Below are positions 42,773 through 54,127 of a stretch of DNA of 55,923 nucleotides, piece by piece. The notes beneath the pieces were generated by a model that was not told the origin of the DNA, ran no database searches, and saw only the letters and a program-made list of their open reading frames with translations. Source of the DNA: Jaapia argillacea MUCL 33604 (Eukaryota > Basidiomycota > Agaricomycetes > Jaapiales > Jaapiaceae). The position numbers and the translations under genes are program-made. Within the stretch, counting starts at the first letter, position 1. Each line of letters starts with the position of its first letter. The DNA is taken from assembly GCA_000697665.1 (NCBI GenBank), contig KL197755.1, positions 124,911 through 180,833 on the forward strand, in the 5' to 3' direction.

Positions 42773-45009
42773 GCTGATGGAGTCAGGAGCCGTATGTTGG
42801 TGTCGAGGGATAGTGATGAGACCATAAGGTGGCCGTCATCAATAAACATTTTGAATGATACGGGTGATGGTTTGTTGGGTAGGGGGAGAGTTGAAGGTTT
42901 TGCATAATCTTCAAAGATTTTGAGTAACTCAGTGGCGTAAATGATGGATAGGATGGGTGAAACTGGGGAACCTTGAGGAATACCATTCTCTACTGGTTTC
43001 ATTGTGCCACACTTCCCATCCAAACAGACTGCTGCTTCTCGGTTAGAGAGGAATGATGACATCCATTGGATGAGTGGTAGCGGGAGTTGCTTTCTCCTCA
43101 TCTCCCAAAGAAGCCTGTTATGGTTCACATTGTTGAAGAATCCTGAGATGTCGAAAGTGAGCACAGTGGTCGTGAGCCCATGGTTGCACGCAGCTTCGAC
43201 GTCATGGATATAGGATAGGACAGCGTCTATGGTTGAGCTGTTAGCACGTGCTCCAAATTGATTTTCAGGTACTAGTTTGTGTTTTCCAACAAGGTAAGCT
43301 AGGCGTTTCGCGACAATTCGTTCAAGGACTTTGCTGAAGCACTCCAGTAGTTGGATGAGGCGGTAGGCTTTGGGTATCGAATAGTCTGGTTTCTTGGGCT
43401 TCCTCAATGCCACAGCAATCGCTCTTTGCCAGAGCTTTGGATGGTATCCTTTGCTCAAGCATCGCTCCATAATTGCAAGGATGAGATTGTCGTTCACATC
43501 CCAAGCCCATCGGATGGCTCAGAATGGTATCTGAGAGTTTCCTGGCACCTTATCTGCTGCTTGATCGAAAAGGGCTTCTCATACTTCAGCGTTGGTGAGG
43601 GGTGCATGGGGGAGGTCATCGGCGTGGTCGGTAGTGATATCAATGGGCTCATTGTCTTCGAGTGGTGGTGGGGGTTTGAAAAGAACATTGCGGAGAGCGT
43701 CACACTTATCTTCATGCTCTACAGCTGGCTCCCTATCTGCTCCTCTCAAAATGGCTGGTGACGGGTAGTTTCTCGCGTCTGATGACCACTTTCTAAAACC
43801 CCATATATCCTCCAGTTTGGCTTCCTCCAGTGTCTTCGTCACCCAATTGTGCTTCAGGTGCTTGCATAGGCGCTTGAAGTGTCTTCACAATTTCTTGATA
43901 CTTGTCGCAATAGCTGGGGATGCATTTCCGAACTGTTTCTTGAAGTCTGCCTGTTTGGATTGTTGTTTCACTATGCAGGAGTTAGCATCAGTTAGCTCCT
44001 TTGTCCACCATGGCTTCACATGCTTGCACGGCTTGCATTCTGGCACAGACTTCTCAGTGGCCTGTCTCAGGGCGGTATGAAGGTGTTCGACGGCTTTGTC
44101 AATCTTGTCCGTTGATAAGTCTACCGTCCTGTCCTCGATTCAGATCCATAACTCTGCTTCTATCCCGAGTGCTTCTCTGAAGGCTTCTTTCCATTCCTTC
44201 GGTTCCGCCTTCTTGAAGTTAAATTTCTTCCCCGAGATGTTCATAATCTCCTTGGCGCCTTGGTCGATTGACCATCTTAACACAAAGTGATCTGAATCGC
44301 CTGATAGTAGGCGATCCACTGTCCAGTCTTGGGTTGCGTCAATTGCTCTGGCTTTGTGGTTAGAGAATGTGAGGTCGATAGTAGAGGTGTGTGCTTGTTT
44401 GCCCCTGGATTGGTATGTAATTACTCTGCGTTTGTTCTCGAGTGCAAAGCCTCCTTCGTAGAGCCAGTCCACGAGTTCCTGGGTTTCTGCGTGAGGTGCT
44501 TTATCTGAATCTGACCAAAGCAGGTGTCACTTGTTGAAATCCCCTGAGATTATCATGGGGCTTTCCCTTGGTAGGGTCAGGTTCTGGAGCCGTGCGGCAG
44601 CATCTGGTCCCATTGTCTGGGTCGCCTTCAGCCTTGGCTGGCTGTAGACGTTGACTAGTGTGACCGTGGGATGTGGGTCCTGGTGAATGTCAAGGACTTG
44701 GATATCGTAGTCTTGAGCGATGTCGGACCATAGTGTCACCATGAAGTCAGTTTGTTCTTGTACATATGCCATGACCTGAGGGTGGTGACCAGGTTCGACT
44801 GTGGCTACGGGTAGTATTGGTCGCCAAGCAGGGTGGGCCACTGGTCCCTTGTGTTCTCCATCACTTCCTTCTCCGATCTTCCCAAACCACGGTTCTGTGA
44901 TTAGGAGAATATCTGTAGAGTCTATTAACGTGTTCAGTAGTGCGTGTCCGACTTTGTTGCTTTGGTTATTATTGAGTTGTACAATTCGAATGGGGAGGGT
45001 TTGATTCAT
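42766..45009 (-). pseudogene. Tad1-like LINE ORF2, N-terminal part (endonuclease and RT)
   Basis: Starting at the ATG at 45009, the minus strand encodes an apurinic-type endonuclease (IVQLNNNQSNKV, LLITEPWFG, MIISGDFNK, HTSTIDLTFSN, GDSDHFVLRW), a linker with a KPWWTKEL block, and reverse transcriptase motifs (AYRLIQLLECFSKVLERIV, NQFGARANSSTIDA, LTFDISGFFNNVNHNRL, GIPQGSPVSPILS, and catalytic FIDDG near 42840). The enzyme would nick and copy RNA into the genome by target-primed reverse transcription. The whole segment is one frame, interrupted by TGA codons (44527, 44140, about 43889, 43579, about 43515) at likely Arg positions. It stops abruptly after SLDTNIRLL, just before the thumb region that is found at 22705. 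Confidence 0.85.
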
Positions 45010-47039
45010 TGAGATGTTGATTGGCTACGCACTGCGGTTATGGCTCCCATTCCGCTTTCATCCTCAAGCCCTTTTTCGCTCTCTCCTCCTGTCTCCTGTG
45101 CTTTGGCCAAGACTATCTTCTTCACCACCTCCAGCATTGCCCATTATGCCTTCTTGAGCCACTTCCTCGCCGTTACTTGATCTACACCACACGTCCTCAC
45201 TACTTGGGTGATCTTTCCCTTGCAATTTCCTGTTAGCCCTTCCTCCCCAGGTTCAGAGTCTGCAAGAACCCTATATTGGTTTGAGCTTGACGGCATGGGT
45301 GTTGCGTTTGGCTGTGTTAGGCTCAGTTTCGTTCGCTGTGGTATCTCCTTCCATCCACTCCCCATCTCCGTTGTTTTCTTCTTCTTGGACCCCATCTTCG
45401 ATCCCCTCCTTACTTCACATCTCTGATCATTGGCTCTGTGGGGGCCACCTCACAGCACACACTTCAACTCTACATTACTCCCATCCATAGCTTCATCCAT
45501 GTCATCTCCTCTCTGGCCCTTGGCTTTGTTGTGGTCCTTCTCTGCATGACTATCACCACACAGTCAGCACTGGACATCGTTGTGGCAGTGAGTCACATGG
45601 TGGCTGATCTTCCAGCATTTCGAGCACTGGAGAACTGGGGGTTTATCAGCATGATTTCAGATTGAGCAGTGCTTACCAAAGGCGGCTAGGCTCCCCTGCT
45701 CTTTCAGGAGCATTGCATTGTTCTCATGCTTCAGTGTGAGTACTATTGACAAATAGTCCAAACCTTGGAGGTCGTGTTCAGGCTTCATCCATTGCAGTGG
45801 GCCAACAAATTCCATTCTACCTAGCTCTGGGTTGTTGTCTCTGAGTTCTGCATATACTTCATCTGCTGTATGAATCCTGCCCTCGCGATTCCTGGTGTCA
45901 ATACCATGGATCTGAACTTTGTGCCATTTCTCATCCACAAAACATCTCGCCATTCCCCCAGCGTTGAGAATGTCTGCGAATAGTGTGAAGAATTTGGCGA
46001 GTTCGGCAGCTGATTGGTCAATCTGGGTACTGACAATAGTGACATTATTCGGGTTGTATTTGACTGCTACCACTCAAAGGCGTTTTGCCTCAGGGTGAGC
46101 CTGAAGTCTCCAGTTGATCTCTTGGACTGCGCTAAGTTCTGGTGGTTGCTGCCTCCCTTCAGCACCATCCTTCACAATAACAATCAGTCGTGATGGGTGG
46201 TAGAGAGATCTTGGCATTTTCGGAGCTGGCATCGGCGTGGTATGTGTGGGTCTGGTAACTTTGGCTTGAGCTACACAGGTGGTCGGTTTCGGGGTGGGCG
46301 TGATGATTGGCCCTTTCACAAGTACATTTTTTGGTGACATGGAAGTATTGCCCCTCGACAGTGGAACTTCGGTATTTCGGTGAACTTGTTTGTTGTCCTG
46401 TGCGCTGGCAAATGCTTCGAACCTGCAGATGAGCCCCTCGAGAGTCCGTTCAATCGCTGATAGCCTATCTCCAGCTGGAGCTGAGACTGCTGCAGGAGCC
46501 TTCGCTTTCTTTGGTACGTTGCTCGATTCCACCTCTGCTGCCCCACAGATTCTTTCAAAGACTCATCTAGTGAGCTCCTGGACGTCTTTGGGCCATGTCT
46601 CGTGCATCGATATATTCCCCACTGCAAGGATTGCATATTCGAGTGCTTCCTTCATTGCATGGAATCTCCCCTTCTTCTCTATGTCGTAGGCTACCTGTCT
46701 GGTCAGATCCTCCATCATCCTCTCATTGAACTCTGACTCCGATCCTTCCCTGGCCTCCCAGTCTGACTGCTCCCCCTCATCTTCTTTGCCAAGACCACTC
46801 ATTGTGTTGCTCGTGGAGTGTCGAGTGGGAGATTCATCATAGGATGGCATTACTCTCCGACGTTTGCTTTGTTCTGGTGACAGCATCGAAGGTTTCCTTA
46901 TGCGTTCTCTGGTGGGAGTTGTTGGTTGAAATGTTCTTTTTGCAGTCCCTGTTCCAGAGCATGGATTTGTAGGGGGTCCACTAGGGTGTATCATAGTCAT
47001 AGATTCAAGAGTAGGGGGTAACCCACTCTCGACATCCAT
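45006..47039 (-). pseudogene. LINE ORF1 (gag-like RNA-binding protein)
   Basis: One 678-codon frame runs from the ATG at 47039 to the TGA at 45006. It is broken by in-frame stops at 46563, 46074, 45657 and about 45570 and 45430 (TGA) and 45144 (TAA). It has a Ser/Pro/Arg-rich N-terminus, a helical region (RLSAIERTLEGLICRFEAF), a gag-like domain (RLIVIVKDGAEGRQ ... KYNPNNVTIVSTQIDQSAAE) and clustered zinc knuckles (CSKCWKISHHVTHC, LCGDSHAEKDH, GGPHRANDQRC). This is the usual make-up of ORF1 in Tad1-clade LINEs. Its stop overlaps the ORF2 start as ATGA. Confidence 0.8.
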
Positions 47040-47555
47040 AGTCCTTGTGTGGCTCTTCCACTGATATGTTTTAGACCGTGGGAATAAAGTTGATAGTGGT
47101 GGTCGCCAGACAAGGAAAGTTCTGGGTATCCCTGGAATGCCATGTGAAGTGTTCAAATCCTCTGCTAGCACGGCTTTGCTCTGTTTCCCTCACTGTTCAC
47201 TGTATCAATAAAACACATTGTGCCAGTCGTTGCAAAAAGGGCTTTACAAGCATTGGCTTCAACATCTTCACATTGGTGTGGTCAGGAAATCCGCCCAGGT
47301 AACAACCACTATTTGGTTGAGTGGATAAACAATTGTACGTGCAGTCTACAGTCTTCGTTTAGACTGTTCGAATTGTTCCAGTGATTGGGAGATTGACCTC
47401 AAGCATTCCTCGGTGGAGTATCAAAATGGTTGTGAGGTTTCTATCACCAAGGACGAGGACACTGGAGTCTCAACCAACCACTCCCAGCGCAAACCATGCA
47501 ACGATTCACTTTCTTTTGTGAATGACTCGAATCCAAGGACGTTCGATTTATCGAG

Positions 47556-49534
47556 ATGGAGGTTGATGATAGTGTTGTCATCCAACACCTCACAATGCAT
47601 ATCTGGGAGCGCTGGTTGCAGCCCCTGAAGGTCAAGAAGGGCGAGCTCACACTCACCTACTCGGTATGATCATCCTAGCACCGCCATTCTCAACCAAAAA
47701 ATGAGACTCACCCTCGTTCATTCAGTCATCAGGCATTCACATAAACCCACGCGATTCCCTTTGGAGTCGCGTACGCAAGTGCGAAAACTGTGGCCAGCTT
47801 ATGAAACCTGGCTACACCAACCTGATTTCTGGGCTTATTACATGTGTGCGAACAGAGTTCCAGCTTGTTGTTCACATATCATCCAGTAGGTTGCTTTTGC
47901 ACCATTATCTTCCACTTGCTTGGACTGGTTTCTAGGTGGGCGGTGGGAGGTTCACTCTGATGAATGAGGTGCACTCTTCTTTGTCGTCATCCCATCAGTG
48001 CTCTTTCTCATTCCCTTCATGTGGCAGCTCACTCGACTGCCATCAAGAACGCACATGATGCCCCCTCCCCTTCAAGTGTGGCAGGTGATGTCGAGGTATT
48101 CAAGGCCAAACAGGAGATACACCCCATTTACAATGGACAGCCCAATAATCTTTGCAGTTCGCCAATCACGATTTACAACAATGCTTTTGCTGTTCTTCAA
48201 GACACATTGTCCGATTTGACAAGGACGCCAGCGCTGAACCGCACCCAGGTGGTTACCATTGCGAATCTACTCCTCTCTGCAACAAAGATATATGACTCAG
48301 ATTGGGACTGTGGGGATGCACTATTGCCCCATGTTGAGCGTCTATTAGATGTCCATTTTGACTGTCACGTCAAAGTGGCAACAACCAAGGAGACCTACAA
48401 AGCCAATGGATTCGCCCAACAGCAACTGGCTGACCCAAGTTATACCAAGAGGGGAGCTTATGTCTATATTGAAGCGAAGAACGAGTTGGGTATAGGTGGA
48501 GACAGCGGACTCCAAGGTGTGCTCACATTACTGAAGCACATCTCCCAGGACCAGGTGAGTCATAGATATTACCCTTCGATTGGAGTACAGCGCTAACGAA
48601 CCTACAGTATGAACGGACACAAAATGCATCGTGCTGCCCATGTATCGTCATATCTATTGCTGGCCCTTACGTTTGCTTCTCTGGTGCAGTCCTCGTCGAG
48701 GGTTTCATCATCCAGCTGTTCACAGATTATGTCTATTTGGGAGGGGATCCGTTCATGAATGACCAGATCATCCACGTTGCCAAGATCTTTGATGCAGTTA
48801 GAAATGCAGCAACGGTCTTGAGAGACTATTATGACCATCTACTACCAAGGAGGGAATGCAACCGCGAGCGCCTCCTTCCCAGCCCCACTTATAGTCTTCA
48901 TCAGCCTACATTGCCCCTCAAGTTCATTGGACGATTCCATTACCAGGGTCGGCAAACCGACAACCACCGTCGATCTCTCTTCCGCGCCAAGTTCGGCGAC
49001 GAAATCGTCCTAGTGAAGTTCTGCGAGACGTACAATGAACGTGCCCACCGCGAGCTCGCCCATTCCAACCTTGCACCACCCCTACATTTCTGCTCCAAAA
49101 TCCATGGAGGCATCATGATGGTTGTCATGGGATTCATAGAGGGCCGTGACACACACTACCAATTCAAAAATCAGAAACTACCCGCTGATATCATGGACGA
49201 TGTGAAAAGTGCAATTCATAGGCTACACGAGATAGGTCTCATCTTTGGTGATCTGTGCCATCCGAATATCATGATTGTCCCCAAGGACCTCAATGCAGCG
49301 AGTGCAGGTGAGGAAGGAACGGTGGGGATGGGGGAGAAGGAAGCGAGTTCAGGTTTTTGAGCGATATTGGTGGATTTTGATTGGGCTGGGGAACATGGTC
49401 ATGCGACTTACCCAGCACTTCTCAACTATACAGGTGAGATTGATTGGGCGGACAGAGTCAAGCCTGCAGACGTCATGAAGAAACAACATGACCTGGATAT
49501 GATTGGGAAGCTCAATCCCAAGTCCTTCTGGTAG
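47556..49534 (+). CDS. Crinkler-like kinase with REase-like N-terminal domain
   Basis: Five exons (47556-47663, 47726-47889, 47999-48554, 48608-49307, 49362-49534) join in frame to 566 codons. The middle has RGAYVYIEAKNELGIGG (E249-x-K251) followed by CPCIVISIAGPYVCF, resembling the PD-(D/E)xK-type domain that precedes kinases in crinkler-related proteins. The C-terminal half is a kinase: LVKFCETYNERAHRELA (Lys/Glu of the N-lobe), IFGDLCHPNIMIV (catalytic Asp 491, Asn 496) and VDFDWAG (D514-F-D in place of DFG), typical of this family. Intron 4 (54 nt) removes an in-frame TGA; without splicing the frame would end. Members are proposed to act in the nucleus or as inter-organism effectors; its real role is unknown. 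The start is the first ATG that keeps the frame; an upstream exon is possible. Confidence 0.7.
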
Positions 49535-50439
49535 GATCCATCAATTCAGGTGTACTCAGCCAAAGTTGAGTCGAGTCACGCACTTGTGTAGCACCGGTAT
49601 AAAGTTGTATGTCAGTTTGGAGGAGAACATGGATTATTTTAACCCTTGCAGACTCGTTTGTGTTTGGACTCAAGGTTGGAGCTTCAGGCCTTGAAGTTGT
49701 TCTGATTGTTCAGCTGGACGAAGACGCTGTTGGGGCTCTCTGATGGATCGTTAGTGTCAGCTGGCGATTCATGGATGTTATAATGGATGGAATCTATGCT
49801 CGACGTCATTTTAAAGCCGGTATCATGCTTAACAAACGATAACCCACCTCCACTCCATCATGAAAGCAGGTGAAGACGGGTGGCCATGACCTTGCAACGA
49901 GATCTCTGATTTCTCTGGTAGATTGTGATTGCCAAGCCTCAAGGTTGGATGCGATTTCATGGGATACATAGGTCCATCTGATATTTGGGCATCGATACAA
50001 AATTACACGATGGTGGTGGGTATGGAGGGTACCATTTAAAGCCAGCTGGGGACAAAGATACACACAACATCGAGCACAGGCATCAAACATTCATTGAGAT
50101 ATCATCACCACAGCCACAGCCAGTGATCCCAATATCATCTGCTCACCCATCTCGATGAACTCGTCATACTATCGAGCGGTGGCGCCGCTCAACCCAAGTG
50201 CACGTATTGGAGCTGATTCTTCACAATTGGAATGCACCATATCTCATTGAGAAGAGGATGCACAGTCTCCACCTAAAACCTGTAACTGGTACCCAATTTC
50301 CTCCGTATCCATCCATTCTCGACGTCGGAATGCCGCTCACCAGATATTCAAGATTAGTTGACTACCCATTATACAGGTCAGGGTAATTGTGTAGCTGCCA
50401 ACAACATGTAGCCACATGGACTGGAAATCCCATGGCGAC
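49535..50439. other. No gene seen
   Basis: The 94-codon minus-strand ORF (49806-50090) is Cys- and His-rich but fits no motif. I see no repeat or RNA here. Confidence 0.4.
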
Positions 50440-51459
50440 AAAGTTCAGATCACTGCACATGATATAGGATGTGTAAGGAAACAGACGAACTGGGATAAGG
50501 GAACCAGCAACGATCGATACAGCATACATAGTGAAGATACTTGTGAGAAAAATCAGCTCTCAAATCTGAATAAATAGAGGTGATGAAGACGACAACATAC
50601 ATTAGAAAATAGAGCAGATTATCTCGAAGCAAAATAGTAGTAATATTTTCTCTAGTTCAATTTGCCTGTATTTCTCTCAAATGGATCACCGGCTTGTACA
50701 GCACAAGAGAGAAAAGAAGGCCCTCAAATGCCAGGATTGATAACCAGGTGCCATCAACAAACTGAGGTATCTTTGTCAGTAGGCAATCAGTCCAACCACC
50801 CACACAAACTGCAGAAACTACAGGTGGGTCGGGTTAAGGTAGACGAGTAAGGTGTAGAGATTGACGAGAAATACCTTCAGCATCTTGATACAAGGTGAAC
50901 GACATCGCAGCTGTTACTTGGATTACGTAGCAAGTCGTCATGAAGAATATTAGCTGTCTTGAATGATCGTACATGGCGAAGAGTTGAAATTGCATGATAA
51001 CTGGTAGGTACCAGCGTAGTGAGTTAAAGTCGGTTAATTTTCGATTGGATGAAGGTCTTGAGCTGACCTTGCACAACCCAAGCAGGAACGGCTGTTGCCC
51101 ATATTTGGAGGTGAAGGTGGTGCTTGCCTATATCATAGTATACAATGACTTTAGATATTTTCTTGGAGAAACGCATGGTACACACATCTGTAGGAGTTGG
51201 TAGTATCAGTCAGCTGAGCAAAATGTTGATCTATAGGCGACATGTAGACTTACAACTACAAGAGGCAAGGGATAAATAGGCGGTGCAGTAAGATGGTACA
51301 TATTTCTCGAACAGGACTTACACAATCCGAATCCATGTCCACAACGAGCACTGAAGTTGAGAAGAATGGTGAATGAGACATTCGACGTGATTGAGGGGTC
51401 TCACTTATAAGAACAGTCCTGTGACGAAGAATATCCATAAAGGTTGTAACCATTGTCAC
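50440..51459 (-). pseudogene. Multi-span membrane protein fragments (DUF6533/6534-like), model uncertain
   Basis: Minus-strand pieces read as exons of the small fungal seven-helix membrane protein families common in mushrooms. They are MVTTFMDILRHRTVLI (51459), RWYLPVIMQFQLFAMYDHSR with LIFFMTTCYVIQVTAAM (51010-50890) and LLRDNLLYFLMYVVVFITSI (50632-50570). The last resembles the conserved final segment (LLRDNLLYF) and the middle resembles helix 3 (VIMQ-x-x-x-FAMY). Expected helices between the pieces are missing or out of frame, so this may be a decayed gene or one with introns I cannot place. Molecular function of the family is unknown. Confidence 0.4.
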
Positions 51460-51479
51460 AGAATACAGCGATGACTTAG

Positions 51480-53361
51480 GGGTTGGTCAAGAAGAATGAG
51501 GATGTTGCTGGGCAGGGAAAGTGGCATGAGAGGAGTGAGCTGGGAAAGGGGGATGAAGCTGTGCTTGTGGGTGCTGCTGGGTTGGCTGGGGTTGGTGGGT
51601 TCAAGGGTGGTGAGTGTTTGAGTCTTCCCTCTCGTTTCGTTTGTTGATTATGTTTTGGATTGGTTGTTGGGTGCTAGAACAAAAAGCGAAAGCGGAGATG
51701 ACTAGGCATCATTCTGACCCCTCTTCTCGACCTGCTGGGAAGGCTTCACATCCTTCTGAACCTGCCTTGTTGCGAGAGGCTGGGGTTGGGTTGAAGAGCA
51801 GGCTGGAGGATATGGTTGAAGAGCAGGCCGGAGGATATGGTTGAAGAGCAGGCCAGAGGATATGGTTGATTGTGCTAAGGATGAAGGAGGGAGAGCTGGA
51901 AGGGAGGGAGGCTTTGGGGTTAGGGAGGCTGGGTTTGCTAATGGCGGGACAGGTGTGAATGGCGGTGATGCGAAAGGACTTGGTGAGAGGGAAGGGGGGC
52001 ATGAGAGTGGGTATGCTGGTACTGGGTTGATGGGTGCTGGGGCTGTCGGTGGGGCTGGTATTGCTGAGAGGGATTATAAGGAGCACAAGGAGCATAAAGA
52101 GCATTTGGGGGACCACAAGGAACATTCAAAGGACCACAAGGATCGTTTGGCTGATGCGAAGGATGCTGCGCAAGGAGGTGTTGGTGTTGGTGCTGAGGAG
52201 AAGGAAGCTAGGGGTGGTAGGAAAAAACACGAGGCAGAGAAGAAGGTGAGCAGTTGATTTCGTGTTTGGTTTTTGTCGGATCGTTCTTGAATGTGATGTG
52301 GGGATTTGGGTTAGTCTGAAGGATGTAGTGAGGAGAGACCTATTCCATCTGAGAGTGGATGGGTTTGTTCACCCAATTCCAAGACCTCCACTCTTCATTC
52401 CTCCTCATCCGTTCCTTATACCCCATCAACGATCCATCCTCTCTCTTCACATCCCATCCAAAAGCAGAGGTCACCAGACCAACCTAGTGTGAAATTTTCA
52501 CCAAGGGTACATGCACTTGGTGGGAAGGGAGCTGTGATTGGGAGAGTTGGAGATGGGGTTGGAGTGGGCAGATCTACGAGTGTTGTGGGTGTTGGTGTTG
52601 GACCTGATGAGTGGGGGACTGGAGATGATTTGGAGGTTGTGGATGGGACGGGTGGGGAACATGATTTGATGGGAGAGGAAAAGAGGCAGAGGGAGGGGGA
52701 GGGTTGGGATTGATGTTCGTTTTTCATTTTTGATTGTTTTGGGGGTTCCTTTTTCTTTCCTTGCATGCTCATTTTTGTGTGTCGTTGAGTTTGGAACTGA
52801 CCTCCCATTTGTTCTTTAGGAAAAGAAACCTCCCATGACTTCATCTGAGGGAGGGAAGGAAGGAGGATATCATCCTGCTGCATTACATCTTATGCCTGAA
52901 GGTTTTGATCCTAGTAAACAGGGTCAGGGGAAGGAAGAGAAGGGGTTGGGAGAGGGTGAGAGGGCTGGGGAGAAGGATTGGGAGGCTGAGAGGATGAGGA
53001 GTGGTGAGTCTTTCCTTCATTTCTACATTTGTGTTTTTGGTTTGTCAGTTTGTTTTGGATGGACGTTCCACTTTTGTGTTCGACGGACGTTCTGTTTGCT
53101 TCCTTTGGGCAGGCATTCTGGTTGTTTCTGCTGGACGAACTCCACTTATTTCCTTTGGATGAACGCCCCACTTGTTGTTTTGGATGGACCTTGAATGCTG
53201 ATTATTCATTTCTCACAGCTGATAGCAGTGGCAAGACACAGAAATATAAGCCAAAGTTTATGGATAAGATTAAAGGGGAGACGAAGATGTTGTTTGGGAA
53301 GATGAGTGGGAAGGAGGGGAAGGTTGAGGAGGGGAGGAGGATGGTTAGTGGGGATCAGTGA
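51480..53361 (+). CDS. CsbD-like/hydrophilic stress-type protein gene (copy A)
   Basis: This is a Gly/Lys/Glu-rich multi-exon gene. Exon pieces are: GDEAVLVGAAGLAGVGGFKG (51550-51610), intron, EQKAKAEMTRHHSDPSSRPA (from 51680), a His/Lys/Asp repeat region (DYKEHKEHKEHLGDHKEHSK, near 52075-52140) up to a GTGAGC donor at 52249, GVGVGPDEWGTGDDL (52590), then well-defined exons 52820-53003 (EKKPPMTSSEGGKEGGYHP...) and 53219-53361 (KPKFMDKIKGETKMLFGKMS ... RRMVSGDQ). The last exon resembles the CsbD motif. Such proteins are thought to be stress-related and unstructured. A 25-bp triple repeat (51791-51865) shifts the frame in the first part. The junctions at about 52250-52490 and 52695 are unresolved, so this may be a damaged allele. 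The 3' half is duplicated at 18539-19170. Confidence 0.55.
51791..51865. repeat. 25-bp tandem repeat, three copies
   Basis: The unit TTGAAGAGCAGGCTGGAGG plus ATATGG occurs three times without gaps and differs at one or two positions between copies. It lies in coding sequence; two extra copies add 50 nt, which is not a multiple of three. Confidence 0.9.
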
Positions 53362-53835
53362 GTTTGTTCTCAGTGGAATGAGCGGAGTGGTCTCGTCGCT
53401 ATGTTGACAATGAGGATTTGTAGTTATGGACTTATGGACGTGAATGTGTATCGTTTATTGTATTGTATCTTGTTGATTGTATTGTGTAGTGTATCAATAT
53501 GAAGTGTCGTTGTAGCGAAAGGCTCTCGTTTAGAGGGTTCAAGGGAAATGGGAGGGAGGTAGTGTTTACTCTTGAGGCTCTTACGGACACCATAAAACTC
53601 AACAGCAGGAGTGTCGAAGAGTGCCAGTTGTTTCATCACCATCAAAAAAAAGAATCTTTTTGGTTGTGAGTGGGTGATGTGGGCGCCTCACATGCGCCTC
53701 AGAAAAAAATCAGTCCATGGGAGTACTAGTAGGGGCAGTCTCCCTGAAATTTGGGATTGTCAACTAAATCTTCTTGGTCCGACTGGTCAACTTTATTCCA
53801 GCTGTTGTGGTAGGGAGGAGTGTATACTACTACTC
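53362..53835. other. 3' flank of the CsbD-like gene, no other gene
   Basis: Nothing else with coding character is visible. It ends at the MITE. Confidence 0.5.
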
Positions 53836-54077
53836 AGTGGGTGACTTCCCATAAGAGACTGCAGCTTGTCGAGGATTTCTAAAGACATTGATACTGGTCA
53901 CAGTCTGATACACAAGGTCGGATAAGGAAAGGCGCAGGGAAAAAGAAGTTAAATGTGGTCTAAGTGAGGTATCTGGGATGACTTCAGGTCTAGAAAGGGG
54001 GTCCCCCCCTTCTAAATGTCACAGTCCATATTTCTGTAAATGACCAGGCTGCAGACCCTTATGGGAAGTCATCCACT
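53836..54077. mobile_element. MITE, 242 bp
   Basis: The terminal inverted repeats AGTGGGTGACTTCCCATAAG and AGTGGATGACTTCCCATAAG (reverse complement of the right end) match at 19 of 20 bases. There is no coding sequence. An internal palindrome lies near 53990-54020 (CTAGAAAGGGGGTCCCCCCCTTCT-like). A second, shorter member lies at 55510-55576. The target duplication is not obvious. Confidence 0.85.
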
Positions 54078-54127
54078 AATAATGAGGTCCCCACAATCGG
54101 AACTATCAGTTTACCAGCGTATGTAAA

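Noticed and set aside
49308-49361. Reading the TGA at 49358 as a nonsense mutation in the crinkler-like kinase
   Set aside because: A GT/AG intron of 54 nt covers it and keeps the whole five-exon model in frame, so an intact gene is simpler.
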